Shown in pieces: positions 8,978 to 17,146 of a stretch of 33,133 bases of DNA. How positions within the stretch are numbered: position 1 is the first letter of the stretch; each line of letters begins with the position of its first letter. The notes beneath the pieces were generated by a model. That model had not been told where the DNA came from, did no database searches, and saw nothing but the letters and a program-made list of their open reading frames with translations. The position numbers and the translations under genes are program-made. The stretch is from the NCBI RefSeq assembly GCF_905480005.1, contig NZ_CAJQOO010000023.1:1-33133 (forward strand). The letters run 5' to 3'. The DNA is from an uncultured Maricaulis sp. Its GTDB lineage: Bacteria > Pseudomonadota > Alphaproteobacteria > Caulobacterales > Maricaulaceae.

Positions 8978-9400
8978 ATGCGTCACGGCATCGCACACCG
9001 CAAGCTTAACCGCACCCATTCGCACCGTAAGGCTATGCTGGCCAATATGGCTGCGTCGCTGATCGAGCACGAGCAGATCGTCACCACCTTGCCGAAAGCC
9101 AAGGAGCTGGCCCCGTTCGTGGACAAGCTCATCACGCTCGCCAAGCGTGGCGACGTCCATGGACGCCGCCAGGCGATGTCCAAGGTCCGTGATGAGGATC
9201 AGGTCAAGAAGCTGTTCGACACGCTCGGCGGCCGCTATTCCGAGCGCGATGGTGGTTACACCCGCGTGCTCAAGGCCGGCTTCCGTCACGGCGACAACGC
9301 CCCGATGGCGGTCATCGAGCTGGTCGATCGCGACCCGGCTGCCAAGGGCGCAGCCGACCGGGCCCGCGTCGAAGCGGAACAGGGTATGACTGAGGAGTAA
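8978..9400 (+). CDS. rplQ: 50S ribosomal protein L17
   Basis: 140-residue L17, at the peptide exit region of the large subunit. The N-terminal [20 protein letters not shown] and [17 protein letters not shown] segments are diagnostic, and [26 protein letters not shown] closes the core. A short acidic C-terminal tail follows. ATG at 8978 is preceded by GAGGAGAAAT. This is the last gene of the ribosomal cluster and is followed by a strong terminator. Confidence 0.97.
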   Translation: MRHGIAHRKLNRTHSHRKAMLANMAASLIEHEQIVTTLPKAKELAPFVDKLITLAKRGDVHGRRQAMSKVRDEDQVKKLFDTLGGRYSERDGGYTRVLKAGFRHGDNAPMAVIELVDRDPAAKGAADRARVEAEQGMTEE

Positions 9401-9425
9401 GCTTCCAGTCAGCAAGAGTTCAGGG

Positions 9426-9459
9426 AAAGGCGGCTTTGCTTCAGCAGGGCCGCCTTTTT
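9426..9459 (+). terminator. Intrinsic terminator after rplQ
   Basis: A 9-bp perfect stem, AAAGGCGGC (9426-9434) with GCCGCCTTT (9449-9457), closes a 14-base loop and runs into TTTTT (9455-9459). It lies 25 bp after the rplQ stop and ends the ribosomal/rpoA transcript. Confidence 0.85.
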
Positions 9460-9489
9460 CGTGCCCGTAATTCAGCCTATATGGGACCC

Positions 9490-10893
9490 ATGATCAGATA
9501 CGCCTTTCTTGCTTGCTTCCTCGCGACCGCGCCAGCGGCCGCCCAGGAGATCGACCTTGCCGGTGCCGCGGATGACCGGGTGCTCCCGGAAAGCCGGACC
9601 GAGATGCAGATGTCCTTTGCGCCGGTGGTGCGCGAAGCGACCCCCGCGGTTGTGAACGTGTTCTCGCGGCGGGTGGCCACGAACCAGCATCCCTTTGCCA
9701 ATGATCCGTTCTTCTCGCGGATGTTCCGCAGTCAGCCGCGGGAGCAGAATTCGCTGGGATCCGGGGTGATCGTGGATGCGTCCGGCGTGATCGTCACCAA
9801 TAACCACGTCGTGGCCGGTGCGACCGAATTGCGTGTCGTTCTGGCCGACCGGCGGGAGTTCGAGGCGGAGATTTTGCTGACCGACGAGGCGACGGATCTG
9901 GCGGTGCTTCGGGTCCATACCGATGAGCCGCTTCCGGTCCTGCCCTTCGACCGGACGGGCGATATCGAGGTCGGTGATCTCGTTCTCGCCATCGGCAACC
10001 CTTTCGGGGTTGGCCAGACGGTGACGTCAGGCATCGTGTCGGCCCTGGCCCGCACCGATGTCGGCCAGACCGACTTCGCATCCTTCATCCAGACTGATGC
10101 GGCCATCAATCCCGGCAATTCCGGCGGCGCGCTGGTCGATATGGATGGTGAGCTGGTCGGGGTGAACACGATGATCTTCTCGCGTTCCGGCGGCTCGAAC
10201 GGGATTGGATTCGCCATTCCGGTGGAAATGGTCTCCCGGGTCGTCGATACGGCGATGAGTGAGGGCGAGCTTATCCGTCCCTGGCTTGGCGCCCGCCTGC
10301 AGCCCGTCGACAGTGATATTGCTGACGCCTTCGGCCTCAATCGCCCGCGTGGCGCGCTGGTCAATGAGATCTACCCGATGGCCGCGGCCGATGATGCCGG
10401 TCTGATGCAGGGCGACATCGTGCTGGCGATTGATAGTCAGCCCGTGAACAACCAGGCCGGAGCCCGCTTCCGTCTTGCGACCCGTGCGGCCGGTGATGAT
10501 GCGGTCTTCACCATTTTGCGCGATGGCGAGGAAATGAATTTGGACGTGGCCGTTCAGCCGGCACCGGGCATTTCCGACCCGGCGCCGTACGAGGTCGGCG
10601 GCCGCAATCCGCTGTCCGGAGCGACGCTGGTGACGCTGTCACCGGCCTTCAATGAACGCGTCGGTCTCGACCCCTTCCAGGGCGGGATTGTCGTCAGCGG
10701 TGTCGGGCGGCGTTCGGTCGCCGGTCGTTTCGGATTTCGCCCGGGCGACCAGCTGATCGAGCTGATGGGGATGCCTGTCACCTCGATCGACGATGTGTCC
10801 GATATTCTGGCCCAGTATGATGGCGAACAGGTCTGGCCGCTCGTCGTGGAGCGGCGCGGACAGCGTTTTGATACTTCGGTGCGTTTGTACTAG
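9490..10893 (+). CDS. Periplasmic Do-type serine protease (DegP/DegQ family)
   Basis: 467-residue HtrA-family protease/chaperone that handles misfolded envelope proteins. The N-terminal signal peptide (residues 1-18, ending APAAA-Q) predicts Sec export. The trypsin-like domain carries the full triad: His106 (TNNHVV), Asp136 (TDLAVL) and Ser211 (NPGNSGG). PDZ1 covers about residues 263-355 and PDZ2 about 375-467; PDZ2 is rather diverged. The ATG at 9490 has GGGA just upstream; ATG at 9481 would add three residues, and longer extensions run back into the rplQ terminator. The 3' end overlaps the convergent VOC gene by 4 bp (CTAG). Placement after rplQ is common in alphaproteobacteria. Assignment to degP rather than degQ is not possible from sequence alone. 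Confidence 0.92.
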   Translation: MIRYAFLACFLATAPAAAQEIDLAGAADDRVLPESRTEMQMSFAPVVREATPAVVNVFSRRVATNQHPFANDPFFSRMFRSQPREQNSLGSGVIVDASGVIVTNNHVVAGATELRVVLADRREFEAEILLTDEATDLAVLRVHTDEPLPVLPFDRTGDIEVGDLVLAIGNPFGVGQTVTSGIVSALARTDVGQTDFASFIQTDAAINPGNSGGALVDMDGELVGVNTMIFSRSGGSNGIGFAIPVEMVSRVVDTAMSEGELIRPWLGARLQPVDSDIADAFGLNRPRGALVNEIYPMAAADDAGLMQGDIVLAIDSQPVNNQAGARFRLATRAAGDDAVFTILRDGEEMNLDVAVQPAPGISDPAPYEVGGRNPLSGATLVTLSPAFNERVGLDPFQGGIVVSGVGRRSVAGRFGFRPGDQLIELMGMPVTSIDDVSDILAQYDGEQVWPLVVERRGQRFDTSVRLY

Positions 10894-11327
10894 TCAGCCG
10901 TCGCGTCGTGCGACTTGAGCGCGACGAAGCTCCAGACATGACCGAAAGGGTCACGGACCTTGCCGTGACGCCCGTAAAATTCGTCGCTGCAGGGCCGGAT
11001 CGCATCCGCCCCTGCGGCGACAGCCCGATCAAACCAGTGATCGGCGTCGGTGACGTAGAGATTGAGCGTGAAGGTCGTGCGATTGCCCAGGCTGGCCGGG
11101 GCGACATTGCCGATCATCGCCTCGTGTTCCGGGAATTCGTCCGCCAGCATGACGATGCCGTCATTGATCCTCAGCGTGGCATGGCCGAGCTTGCCCTCGA
11201 AATCATAGCGCTCGAGTAATTCGGCCGCGAAGGCGCGGGTATAGAAGTCCACCGCCGCGACACCATCACGCACACTCAGATAAGGGGCGACGCCAGTGCT
11301 GGGCGGGGCGTTGGGGTCATCGGTCAT
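10890..11327 (-). CDS. VOC (glyoxalase/bleomycin-resistance fold) protein, PhnB-like
   Basis: 145-residue single-domain protein. The pattern VAPYLSVRDGVAAVDFYTRAF, ATLRINDGIVMLADEF and the C-terminal YGRHGKVRDPFGHVWSF is characteristic of the VOC superfamily PhnB/YdcE-like branch, whose members are small, often dimeric, and of mostly unknown substrate. The conserved DPFGHVW motif supports the fold; an intact metal site cannot be assigned with confidence. Start ATG at 11327 follows AGGAG in good position, and an upstream extension is not needed. It converges on the Do protease with a 4-bp overlap. Confidence 0.85.
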   Translation of the reverse strand: MTDDPNAPPSTGVAPYLSVRDGVAAVDFYTRAFAAELLERYDFEGKLGHATLRINDGIVMLADEFPEHEAMIGNVAPASLGNRTTFTLNLYVTDADHWFDRAVAAGADAIRPCSDEFYGRHGKVRDPFGHVWSFVALKSHDATAD

Positions 11328-11480
11328 GCCGGGTCTCCTGACGTGCGAACCGTGGAGCGAGGGCTCCAGATCATGTCCTCGAGCATCCGGACGGAGCCGG
11401 CCGCCACCTTCCTCGCTGGCCTGCAAGTCTATCATGCCCGCTCTTCTGCGAAACCGCGAACACGCCTAGGCTTCTTCCCC

Positions 11481-12788
11481 ATGACAAGTCTGTTTGAAGC
11501 CGCCGGCCTCGATGCCGACGCCCCGCGGCCCCTGGCCGACCGTTTGCGCCCGCAGACCCTGGGCGAGGTCGTCGGCCAGGATCATCTCCTCTCCGGCAAG
11601 GGACCGATTGCCCGGATGCGCGCCCAGGGGCGGCTGGCCTCGCTGATCCTGTGGGGACCGCCCGGTGTCGGCAAAACGACGATTGCCCGCCTGCTGGCCG
11701 AGGACAGCGATCTCGAATTCGAGCCGCTTTCGGCCGTCTTCTCCGGTGTCGCTGACCTCAAGAAGGCCTTCGAACGCGCCCGCGCCCGTCGCCAGCAGGG
11801 ACGGGGCACGCTGCTCTTTGTTGACGAGATTCACCGATTCAACCGCGCCCAGCAGGATGGTTTCCTTCCGGTGGTGGAGGAGGGGACGGTGACGCTTGTC
11901 GGCGCCACAACGGAGAACCCGTCCTTTGAACTCAATGCGGCCTTGCTGTCTCGCTGCCAGGTCCTGGTCCTCAAACGGCTCGACGATGCCGGTCTCGACC
12001 TTCTCATGCAGCGCGCTGAAGCCGAGATGGGCCAGACCCTGCCGCTCGATGAGGGAGGCCGCACGGCGCTCCGCTCCATGGCGGATGGTGACGGTCGCTA
12101 CATGCTCAATCTGGTGGAGGAGGTCTTCACCTTCGATCCGGATATCAAAGTCGGCGCCGACGATCTCGCAATATTGCTCAACAAGCGGGCCACCGCTTAC
12201 GACAAGGATCGCGAGGAGCACTACAATCTCATTTCCGCCCTGCACAAATCCATTCGCGGCTCCGACCCGGATGCGGCGCTCTACTGGTTTGCCCGCATGC
12301 TGGAGGGCGGCGAGGATCCGCTCTTCCTGGCGCGCCGTCTGGTGCGGATGGCTTCCGAGGATATAGGCCTCGCTGATCCGACCGGGCTGATGATCGCCAA
12401 TGAGGCGGCCCGGACCTATGAACGGCTCGGCTCTCCCGAGGGAGAATTGGCCCTGGCCCATGCCGTCGTCCATCTGGCGACCGCGGCCAAGTCAAATGCT
12501 GTCTACGTCGCCTACAAGCGGGCCAGGAAGGCGGCGAAGGCGACGGGCTCCCTCATGCCGCCTGCGCACATCCTCAACGCTCCTACGGCCCTGATGAAAG
12601 ATCAGGGCTATGGCAAGGGCTATGAATATGACCACGACGCGGAAGGTGGCGTTTCCGGGCAGGACTATTTCCCGGATGACATGCCCGACCGCCCGGTCTT
12701 CTACGAACCGACGGACAATGGCCGCGAAGCGGCGATCGGCGAGCGGCTGGCGCGCTGGCGGCAGGTCAGGGCGCAGCGGCGCTCATAA
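11481..12788 (+). CDS. rarA: Replication-associated recombination protein A (RarA/MgsA AAA+ ATPase)
   Basis: 435-residue AAA+ ATPase related to clamp-loader subunits and eukaryotic WRNIP1, acting at stalled or damaged replication forks. Walker A GPPGVGKT at residues 59-66, Walker B LLFVDEIHRF at 111-120, sensor-1 region VGATTENPSFE at 140-150, and the C-terminal tetramerisation region including KSIRGSDPDAALYW and GYGKGYEYDHD. The start ATG at 11481 gives the family N-terminus MTSLFEAAG with ADRLRP following; an in-frame ATG further upstream (11373) would add a non-conserved leader. No strong ribosome-binding site is visible, so the exact start has some doubt. Length fits the family (about 430-440). 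Confidence 0.94.
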   Translation: MTSLFEAAGLDADAPRPLADRLRPQTLGEVVGQDHLLSGKGPIARMRAQGRLASLILWGPPGVGKTTIARLLAEDSDLEFEPLSAVFSGVADLKKAFERARARRQQGRGTLLFVDEIHRFNRAQQDGFLPVVEEGTVTLVGATTENPSFELNAALLSRCQVLVLKRLDDAGLDLLMQRAEAEMGQTLPLDEGGRTALRSMADGDGRYMLNLVEEVFTFDPDIKVGADDLAILLNKRATAYDKDREEHYNLISALHKSIRGSDPDAALYWFARMLEGGEDPLFLARRLVRMASEDIGLADPTGLMIANEAARTYERLGSPEGELALAHAVVHLATAAKSNAVYVAYKRARKAAKATGSLMPPAHILNAPTALMKDQGYGKGYEYDHDAEGGVSGQDYFPDDMPDRPVFYEPTDNGREAAIGERLARWRQVRAQRRS

Positions 12789-12856
12789 TCTGTCGCTTGC
12801 CATGTGGCCGGGAAAGACAAATCCTGCCCGGTGTACCAACTCTGGGGGGAGTTCAC

Positions 12857-13231
12857 ATGAAACCGGAACGCATTCACCTGACGCTCGGCCTGATCTGGCT
12901 CATCATCGGCATGTTGCTGGGCGAGCATATGGGGCGGACAGGCGATCACGCCCAGATGCCAACCCATGCCCACATGATGCTGCTGGCCGGCGTCCTGCCC
13001 ATCCTCTGGGCGATTTTGTACCGGGTCTTCCAGCTGGGCAGCGGATTGCTTGCCTGGGCCCAGCTCGCCCTGCACCACATCGCCGTTCTGGTGATGATCC
13101 CGTCGCTCTATCTGATGTATCGCCAGCTGGCCGATGAGGAGACCGTCGGGCCGCTCCTCGGTATTGGTGCGGTGCTCGCGGTCGTATCGGTGGCGCTCAT
13201 GCTGGTTCTGAGCCTGCGTGCGAAAGACTGA
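12857..13231 (+). CDS. Small His-rich four-TM membrane protein
   Basis: 124-residue membrane protein with four hydrophobic segments (about 6-23, 38-59, 64-86, 98-120). It has seven histidines, including His24, His31, the THAHMM pair His37/His39 and His73-His74 within or beside helices. The pattern GMLLG-H-HAHMMLLAG resembles small membrane proteins distantly related to heme-copper oxidase subunit I, in which HAH motifs start a helix; heme or metal binding is therefore possible but unproven. ATG at 12857 has GGGGGGAG directly upstream. It ends 3 bp from the convergent DUF6624-like gene. Function not recognised. Confidence 0.75.
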   Translation: MKPERIHLTLGLIWLIIGMLLGEHMGRTGDHAQMPTHAHMMLLAGVLPILWAILYRVFQLGSGLLAWAQLALHHIAVLVMIPSLYLMYRQLADEETVGPLLGIGAVLAVVSVALMLVLSLRAKD

Positions 13232-13234
13232 AGG

Positions 13235-13954
13235 CTAGCGCGAACAGCTGGAGCCGTAAAACTCCGTACTGGTTTCGCGATACGCGGCGAGTGGTTCCAT
13301 GCCGAGCTCGGCTCTCATCGCATCGACCGATTCTGGATCCTCCAGCGGCGGATAGACCTGTTCGCCGTCTTCGCAGCGAAATTGCGACCCGTAACGTTGT
13401 GGTCGCCCCTCCGCCACGGCCACCCGATCGTAGAGCAGGGCATAGCGCTGCCCGTTGAACTCACCGGCAAGTGCGAGCGGTTCCACGAGAGTCAGCAATC
13501 GTTGTTGGGCTGTGAGGTCGCCGTGCTGGACCAGTGCGGCGATGTCGCTGGCCAGCGATGGCATCGCCGCATTGAGCGCTGCGAAGTCATATTGATCGAG
13601 CAGGCCGATCGCCCATTCGGTGTTGTCGCCGTCGATGGCGTCGAAGGTATCCGTTGTTTCCGCGATAATCTCCGGGCGCGCTCCGGCGTCGAGATCGGTA
13701 CGGGAAATACGTGACAGGAGCAATTGCCGGATATACCGGTCGCGGGCTTTGCGCGCGGCCATCTCGGCGACGAGGTCGCCCCATTGCTCATAGGCGGCAT
13801 CAAATTCTGCAATCAGGGTCGGCGCATCGGTCGGCAGTGCGGGCTGCGCGTCGTCCGTGACCTCCAGCTCTGGCGTCGGTGCCGCATCGTCAATCGGTGG
13901 CTGGGCGTCGGCATCCTGCAGGACAAGCATGGCGGCCAGTATGAATACGGACAT
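13235..13954 (-). CDS. Secreted DUF6624-like protein
   Basis: 239-residue protein with a short hydrophobic N-terminus (MSVFILAAMLVLQDADAQ) that looks like a signal peptide cleaved after ADA or so. An acidic/proline-rich linker (18-48) is followed by a helical domain. The C-terminal block with RYALLYDRVAVAEGRPQRYGSQ at about 170-191 and DPESVDAMRAELGMEPL resembles the DUF6624 pattern; this is recalled family resemblance. Two cysteines (194 and near the C-terminus) could form a disulfide in the periplasm. ATG at 13954 follows AGGGAG. Role unknown. Confidence 0.65.
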   Translation of the reverse strand: MSVFILAAMLVLQDADAQPPIDDAAPTPELEVTDDAQPALPTDAPTLIAEFDAAYEQWGDLVAEMAARKARDRYIRQLLLSRISRTDLDAGARPEIIAETTDTFDAIDGDNTEWAIGLLDQYDFAALNAAMPSLASDIAALVQHGDLTAQQRLLTLVEPLALAGEFNGQRYALLYDRVAVAEGRPQRYGSQFRCEDGEQVYPPLEDPESVDAMRAELGMEPLAAYRETSTEFYGSSCSR

Positions 13955-14024
13955 GAGGCGACTCCCTGAAACTGGGGGCAGTCTAGCGTGGCATGTGGCG
14001 TATCCAAGGCATCAGGACAAAACA

Positions 14025-14057
14025 AAAGCGGCAGTCCTTGGGGGAGACTGCCGCTTT
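14025..14057 (-). terminator. Intrinsic terminator for the 34-residue peptide gene
   Basis: A perfect 12-bp stem, AAAGCGGCAGTC (14025-14036) and GACTGCCGCTTT (14046-14057). On the minus strand the second arm runs into TTTTGTTTTG (U-rich tract at 14018-14027), the layout of a terminator for transcripts coming from 14157-14261. On the + strand the stem is followed only by TTTC. It also separates that gene from the DUF6624-like gene downstream. Confidence 0.75.
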
Positions 14058-14156
14058 CGGTTGAGGTCGGGTGCGATCGGGGCGGCGAGCTGTGAGGCGT
14101 GTCGCTGGTGCCGATCGGATGCCGCTTCGGTTGAACCCTTTTGGGGGAGGTTCGAC

Positions 14157-14261
14157 CTAGGCAAGAGTGCCGGTCAGGGCAATCGTCATGGCACCAAACA
14201 CACCGGCCACGAAAAGCACGTTGATAACGGCCGAGAGGGAGTTCGAAATACGGTTCGTCAT
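14157..14261 (-). CDS. 34-residue single-TM membrane peptide
   Basis: Small ORF starting MTNRISNSLSAVINVL and ending IALTGTLA. It has a polar N-terminus and one hydrophobic segment (about residues 9-30), so it is probably a single-pass inner-membrane peptide. Support for it being real: a good ribosome-binding site (AAGGA at 14270-14274, about 8-9 bp before the ATG) and a strong minus-strand terminator 100 bp downstream with no other gene between. An upstream in-frame ATG at 14378 would add a non-hydrophobic leader and is less likely. No family recognised. Confidence 0.55.
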   Translation of the reverse strand: MTNRISNSLSAVINVLFVAGVFGAMTIALTGTLA

Positions 14262-14401
14262 GAGGGAGATCCTTATCTTCTTGGCGGACCGGGCCTTCCC
14301 GGTTCGCACGATGGTAAATAAGGACTTAGCGGGCTCAGACAATCGACATTTCGCCAAGTCACCATTGCAATAATGCATAGGTTACGCCACATGAAATGAA
14401 A

Positions 14402-14416
14402 TTAAGGATTGGTTAG
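14402..14416. promoter_or_regulatory. Possible CtrA-like site
   Basis: TTAA-N7-TTAG on the + strand, which reads CTAA-CCAATCC-TTAA on the minus strand, matches seven of eight fixed bases of the CtrA consensus TTAA-N7-TTAA. It lies between the 34-residue peptide gene and crcB. On the minus strand the TTAA could stand in for a -35, with TAACCT 17 bp further on as a poor -10. One such match can arise by chance in an AT-richer gap; weak call. Confidence 0.25.
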
Positions 14417-14488
14417 GGTGGCGTTAATGCGCCGGAACGACCGGTGTCGATGCTTGCCAAGCGGGTCGCATGACCCTATCGAGCCGGA

Positions 14489-14872
14489 ATGATCAATTAT
14501 CTTCTTGTCGGCGCCGGCGGTGCACTCGGTGCCATCTCGCGCTACCAGGTCGGTCGTCTGACCTTTCGCTGGTTCGGGCCGGAACAGGTCTGGGGAACAT
14601 TCGCGGTCAATATTGCGGGCGGTCTGATGATGGGCCTGCTGATTGGCTGGCTCGCTGCCACCGACCGCGCCGACCAGCAATATATCCGCCTGTTTGGCGC
14701 GGTCGGCTTTCTTGGTGGGTTCACCACCTTCTCGGCCTTTTCGCTGGAGATTGCCAATATGTTCGAGCGCAAGGCGCTGCTCCCGGCTTTCGGTTATGCG
14801 GCGAGTTCGGTCATGCTGGCGCTGGCTGCTGTCTTTGTGGGGCTTTGGATTATGCGGAAGGGCTTCGCATGA
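14489..14872 (+). CDS. crcB: Fluoride ion channel CrcB/Fluc
   Basis: 127-residue four-TM protein that exports fluoride as a dual-topology dimer. Motifs: GAGGALGAISRYQVGR at the N-terminus, GTFAVNIAGGLMMG (the conserved Asn in TM2), and GFLGGFTTFSAFSLE, which holds the Na+-binding break and phenylalanine box. Length is typical. The stop overlaps the next gene as ATGA (14869-14872), so it is translationally coupled to the pseudouridine synthase, a pairing common in alphaproteobacteria. No fluoride riboswitch was recognised upstream. Confidence 0.94.
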   Translation: MINYLLVGAGGALGAISRYQVGRLTFRWFGPEQVWGTFAVNIAGGLMMGLLIGWLAATDRADQQYIRLFGAVGFLGGFTTFSAFSLEIANMFERKALLPAFGYAASSVMLALAAVFVGLWIMRKGFA

Positions 14873-15861
14873 GTGGTGTTCAGACCCTGAAGGTGGAAGC
14901 CACGGAGGATGGCTCACGCGTGGACCGCTGGTTCAAGCGCCGCTTCCCGCATGTTTCGGCGATCATGGTCCAGAAACTGTGCCGCAAGGGACAGATCCGG
15001 GTCGATGGTGGCCGGGTCAAGGGCGATAGCCGCGTTCATGAGGGGCAGGAGATCCGGGTTCCGCCTCTGCCCGAGCCGGGCGAGCGTCCACCATCGGTCG
15101 CACTGTCCGACCAGGACGTTGCCTATGTGAAGTCACTTGTCATCTATGAGGATGACGAGCTGATCGCCTTCAACAAGCCGGCTGGCCTGGCCGTTCAGGG
15201 CGGCTCGAAGACCACGCGCCATCTCGACGGCCTCCTGGACGCTTTCGGCGAAGGTCTCGACCGGCCGCGCCTGGTGCACCGGCTCGACAAGGATACCTCG
15301 GGCATTCTCATCGTCGGCAAGGGACCGAAGGCGGCATCCCGTCTCGCCAAGGCGTTCCAGTCGCACAAGACCCGCAAAACCTATTGGGCGATCGCGATCG
15401 GCGTGCCCAAGCCCAAAATGGGCGAGATCAAGGGGTTCATGCGCAAGGCCGCCGCTGTCGGTGTCGACAGTGAACGCGAGACCATGGTCGCCGCCGGTCA
15501 TGGCGATGATGGCGCCCAGCATGCGCTGACCCGATATATCGTGATTGGCGAGGCCGGGCAGAAAGCGTCCTGGGTTGCCCTGCGCCCGGTGACCGGCCGG
15601 ACCCACCAGCTTCGTGTCCATCTCGCCGCCATGGGCACCGCCATCCTCGGCGACAAGAAATATACCTGCCACAGGCCGGCACCCGAGGATCTGGGCCGAC
15701 GCCTCTGTCTGCATGCGCGCCGGCTGGAAGTCCCGCGCCCCGGCGGCAAGTCGCTGGTCCTCACGGCCGATCTGCCACCCGCCCTGAAGAAGATCTATGA
15801 CACGCTCGGCTTCTCGGTGAAGGAGATCGACGAGGCGATGATCGAGGAAGATCTGGCGTAG
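14869..15861 (+). CDS. rluC: RluC/RluD-family 23S rRNA pseudouridine synthase
   Basis: 330-residue enzyme converting uridine to pseudouridine in rRNA. An S4 RNA-binding domain occupies about residues 15-75 (VDRWFKRRFPHVS, LCRKGQIRVDGGRVK). The catalytic domain follows with FNKPAGLAVQGG (about 101-112) and the catalytic HRLDKDTSG motif with Asp140. The RPVTGRTHQLRVHLAAMG segment is the second family signature. Start ATG at 14869 overlaps the crcB stop; the frame stays open further upstream through crcB but that part is a shadow. The exact target (RluC versus RluD positions) is not determinable here. Confidence 0.9.
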   Translation: MSGVQTLKVEATEDGSRVDRWFKRRFPHVSAIMVQKLCRKGQIRVDGGRVKGDSRVHEGQEIRVPPLPEPGERPPSVALSDQDVAYVKSLVIYEDDELIAFNKPAGLAVQGGSKTTRHLDGLLDAFGEGLDRPRLVHRLDKDTSGILIVGKGPKAASRLAKAFQSHKTRKTYWAIAIGVPKPKMGEIKGFMRKAAAVGVDSERETMVAAGHGDDGAQHALTRYIVIGEAGQKASWVALRPVTGRTHQLRVHLAAMGTAILGDKKYTCHRPAPEDLGRRLCLHARRLEVPRPGGKSLVLTADLPPALKKIYDTLGFSVKEIDEAMIEEDLA

Positions 15862-15965
15862 GCGGGCCGGGACCGATCACGCCGTTTCACATCTTCGCCA
15901 ATTCGCGCTGTCCGGCGTCGACAGCGCTGCCCACGAATGGTGTCCTGCGCGCGACAGGGGGCATC

Positions 15966-16706
15966 ATGGCAACATATCTCATGCAAACGCTGATCGCAGG
16001 GCTGGCTCTGGGACTGGCAGGCAGTGCATCAGCCGAGGGTCAATCCATCGGCGATCGGGTCAATCGCGCAGAACTGGCCGAAGGCGGGTTCAATCTCGGC
16101 CTCTTCAATGATGGCGAGCGTGACGGCTTCATGCGCTATGGCTGGTATTCCGACGAGGATGGCGTGCATTTGTGGGATCGCTCCATGATCGTCTCGCGCA
16201 GCGATTATGAGAGCTTCTCCGCACGTCTCGACCTTCAGGACCTGACGCCCGAGCATGTCGGGCTGCGGTATCACAGCGGTACGCGCTATTATCTGGTCGA
16301 CGCCGCGTTCGCAGAGGGTCAGGTGACCGGTATGCGGAGTCTGCATGGTCCGGCGGAGGCCACCCAGTCTGCCCCGATCGATCATGCCGTTCGTGATGGC
16401 GCGATGGTCCGGGGCGCCTTTTTCATGCTGGCGCCTGTGCTGGACATGGAACCGGGCGACAGGGTCAGCTTCGACTGGTGGGTCCCGATGCGGGATATCT
16501 ATGAAGCCGTCACGCTGACCGCCATGGAAATCGTCTCCATCGACACGCCGGCAGGGCGTTTTGACGCTGTTCGGATCGAGCAGCGCGGCGGAACACCGGC
16601 CAATGACATCTATGTCGATGAAGCGAGCGGGCGTGTCGTGCGGATCGATGTGGTCGGGCAGTCCGTGCAATATCTCGCCCTGCCGGACCAGGATGGCGCC
16701 GGCTAG
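15966..16706 (+). CDS. Secreted protein of unknown function (DUF3108-like strand pattern)
   Basis: 246-residue protein with a clear signal peptide (residues 1-24, LIAGLALGLAGSASA-E). The mature part is rich in beta-strand patterns; the stretch ending GRFDAVRIEQRGGTPANDIYVDE and GRVVRIDVVGQSVQYLAL resembles the periplasmic beta-barrel domains that convert an intermediate into a measured modulus (DUF3108-like), but the match is weak. ATG at 15966 is preceded by AGGGGGC. It is inserted between the pseudouridine synthase and HAD genes. Function unknown. Confidence 0.6.
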   Translation: MATYLMQTLIAGLALGLAGSASAEGQSIGDRVNRAELAEGGFNLGLFNDGERDGFMRYGWYSDEDGVHLWDRSMIVSRSDYESFSARLDLQDLTPEHVGLRYHSGTRYYLVDAAFAEGQVTGMRSLHGPAEATQSAPIDHAVRDGAMVRGAFFMLAPVLDMEPGDRVSFDWWVPMRDIYEAVTLTAMEIVSIDTPAGRFDAVRIEQRGGTPANDIYVDEASGRVVRIDVVGQSVQYLALPDQDGAG

Positions 16707-16713
16707 ACTCCGT

Positions 16714-17034
16714 CTACGGCTCCTTGGCCGCCTGTCTGGCCTTGAAGGCGGCGATCTTTTCCGGGCTGGTCTCGGTCTGGAATTGCGCCTTCCACTCGGC
16801 CGGCGGCATGCCATAGACGCGTTCGCGGCCCTGGTCCCGGGTTACGTCGATGCCGCGTTCGGCCGCCGCTTCGCGCCACCAATCACCCAGGCAGTTACGA
16901 CAGAAATCGGCCAGCAGCATGAGGTCGATATTCTGAACGTCCTTGTGTGCATCAAGGTGCGCCACGAGCCGGCGGAAGGCGGCGGCGTCCAGCGCTGTGC
17001 GTTCGGTCTCGGTGATGTTTTCCGGCAAGGTCAT
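16714..17034 (-). CDS. DUF1244 family protein
   Basis: 106-residue cytoplasmic protein. The pattern DVQNIDLMLLADFCRNCLGDW with a CxxC pair (Cys45, Cys48), followed by REAAAERG and the ERVYGMPPAEWKAQFQ block, is that of DUF1244, a small family common in alphaproteobacteria and of unknown function. The CRNC motif suggests metal or redox activity, unproven. Start chosen at ATG 17034, which begins just before the conserved block; upstream in-frame starts would add a basic non-conserved leader. Divergently arranged with the HAD gene. Confidence 0.8.
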   Translation of the reverse strand: MTLPENITETERTALDAAAFRRLVAHLDAHKDVQNIDLMLLADFCRNCLGDWWREAAAERGIDVTRDQGRERVYGMPPAEWKAQFQTETSPEKIAAFKARQAAKEP

Positions 17035-17146
17035 GAAAGGGCGTGCTCCGCTTGGCCTGTTACGCATAGCTAGCATGAGGCGGGGCCTGCTTGCCAAGCC
17101 GCGCGCAGCCGCCTATGTCGCGGCCAAGCAGACGGAGCCTCGCGGC

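Noticed and set aside
14379-14488. Fluoride riboswitch upstream of crcB
   Set aside because: The conserved riboswitch elements (GAUGG, UAAAC and CUGAUG) were not found in the upstream sequence.
14470-14868. N-terminal extension of the pseudouridine synthase through crcB
   Set aside because: CrcB is clearly real in another frame; the family start MSGVQTLKVE at 14869 overlaps the crcB stop as ATGA.
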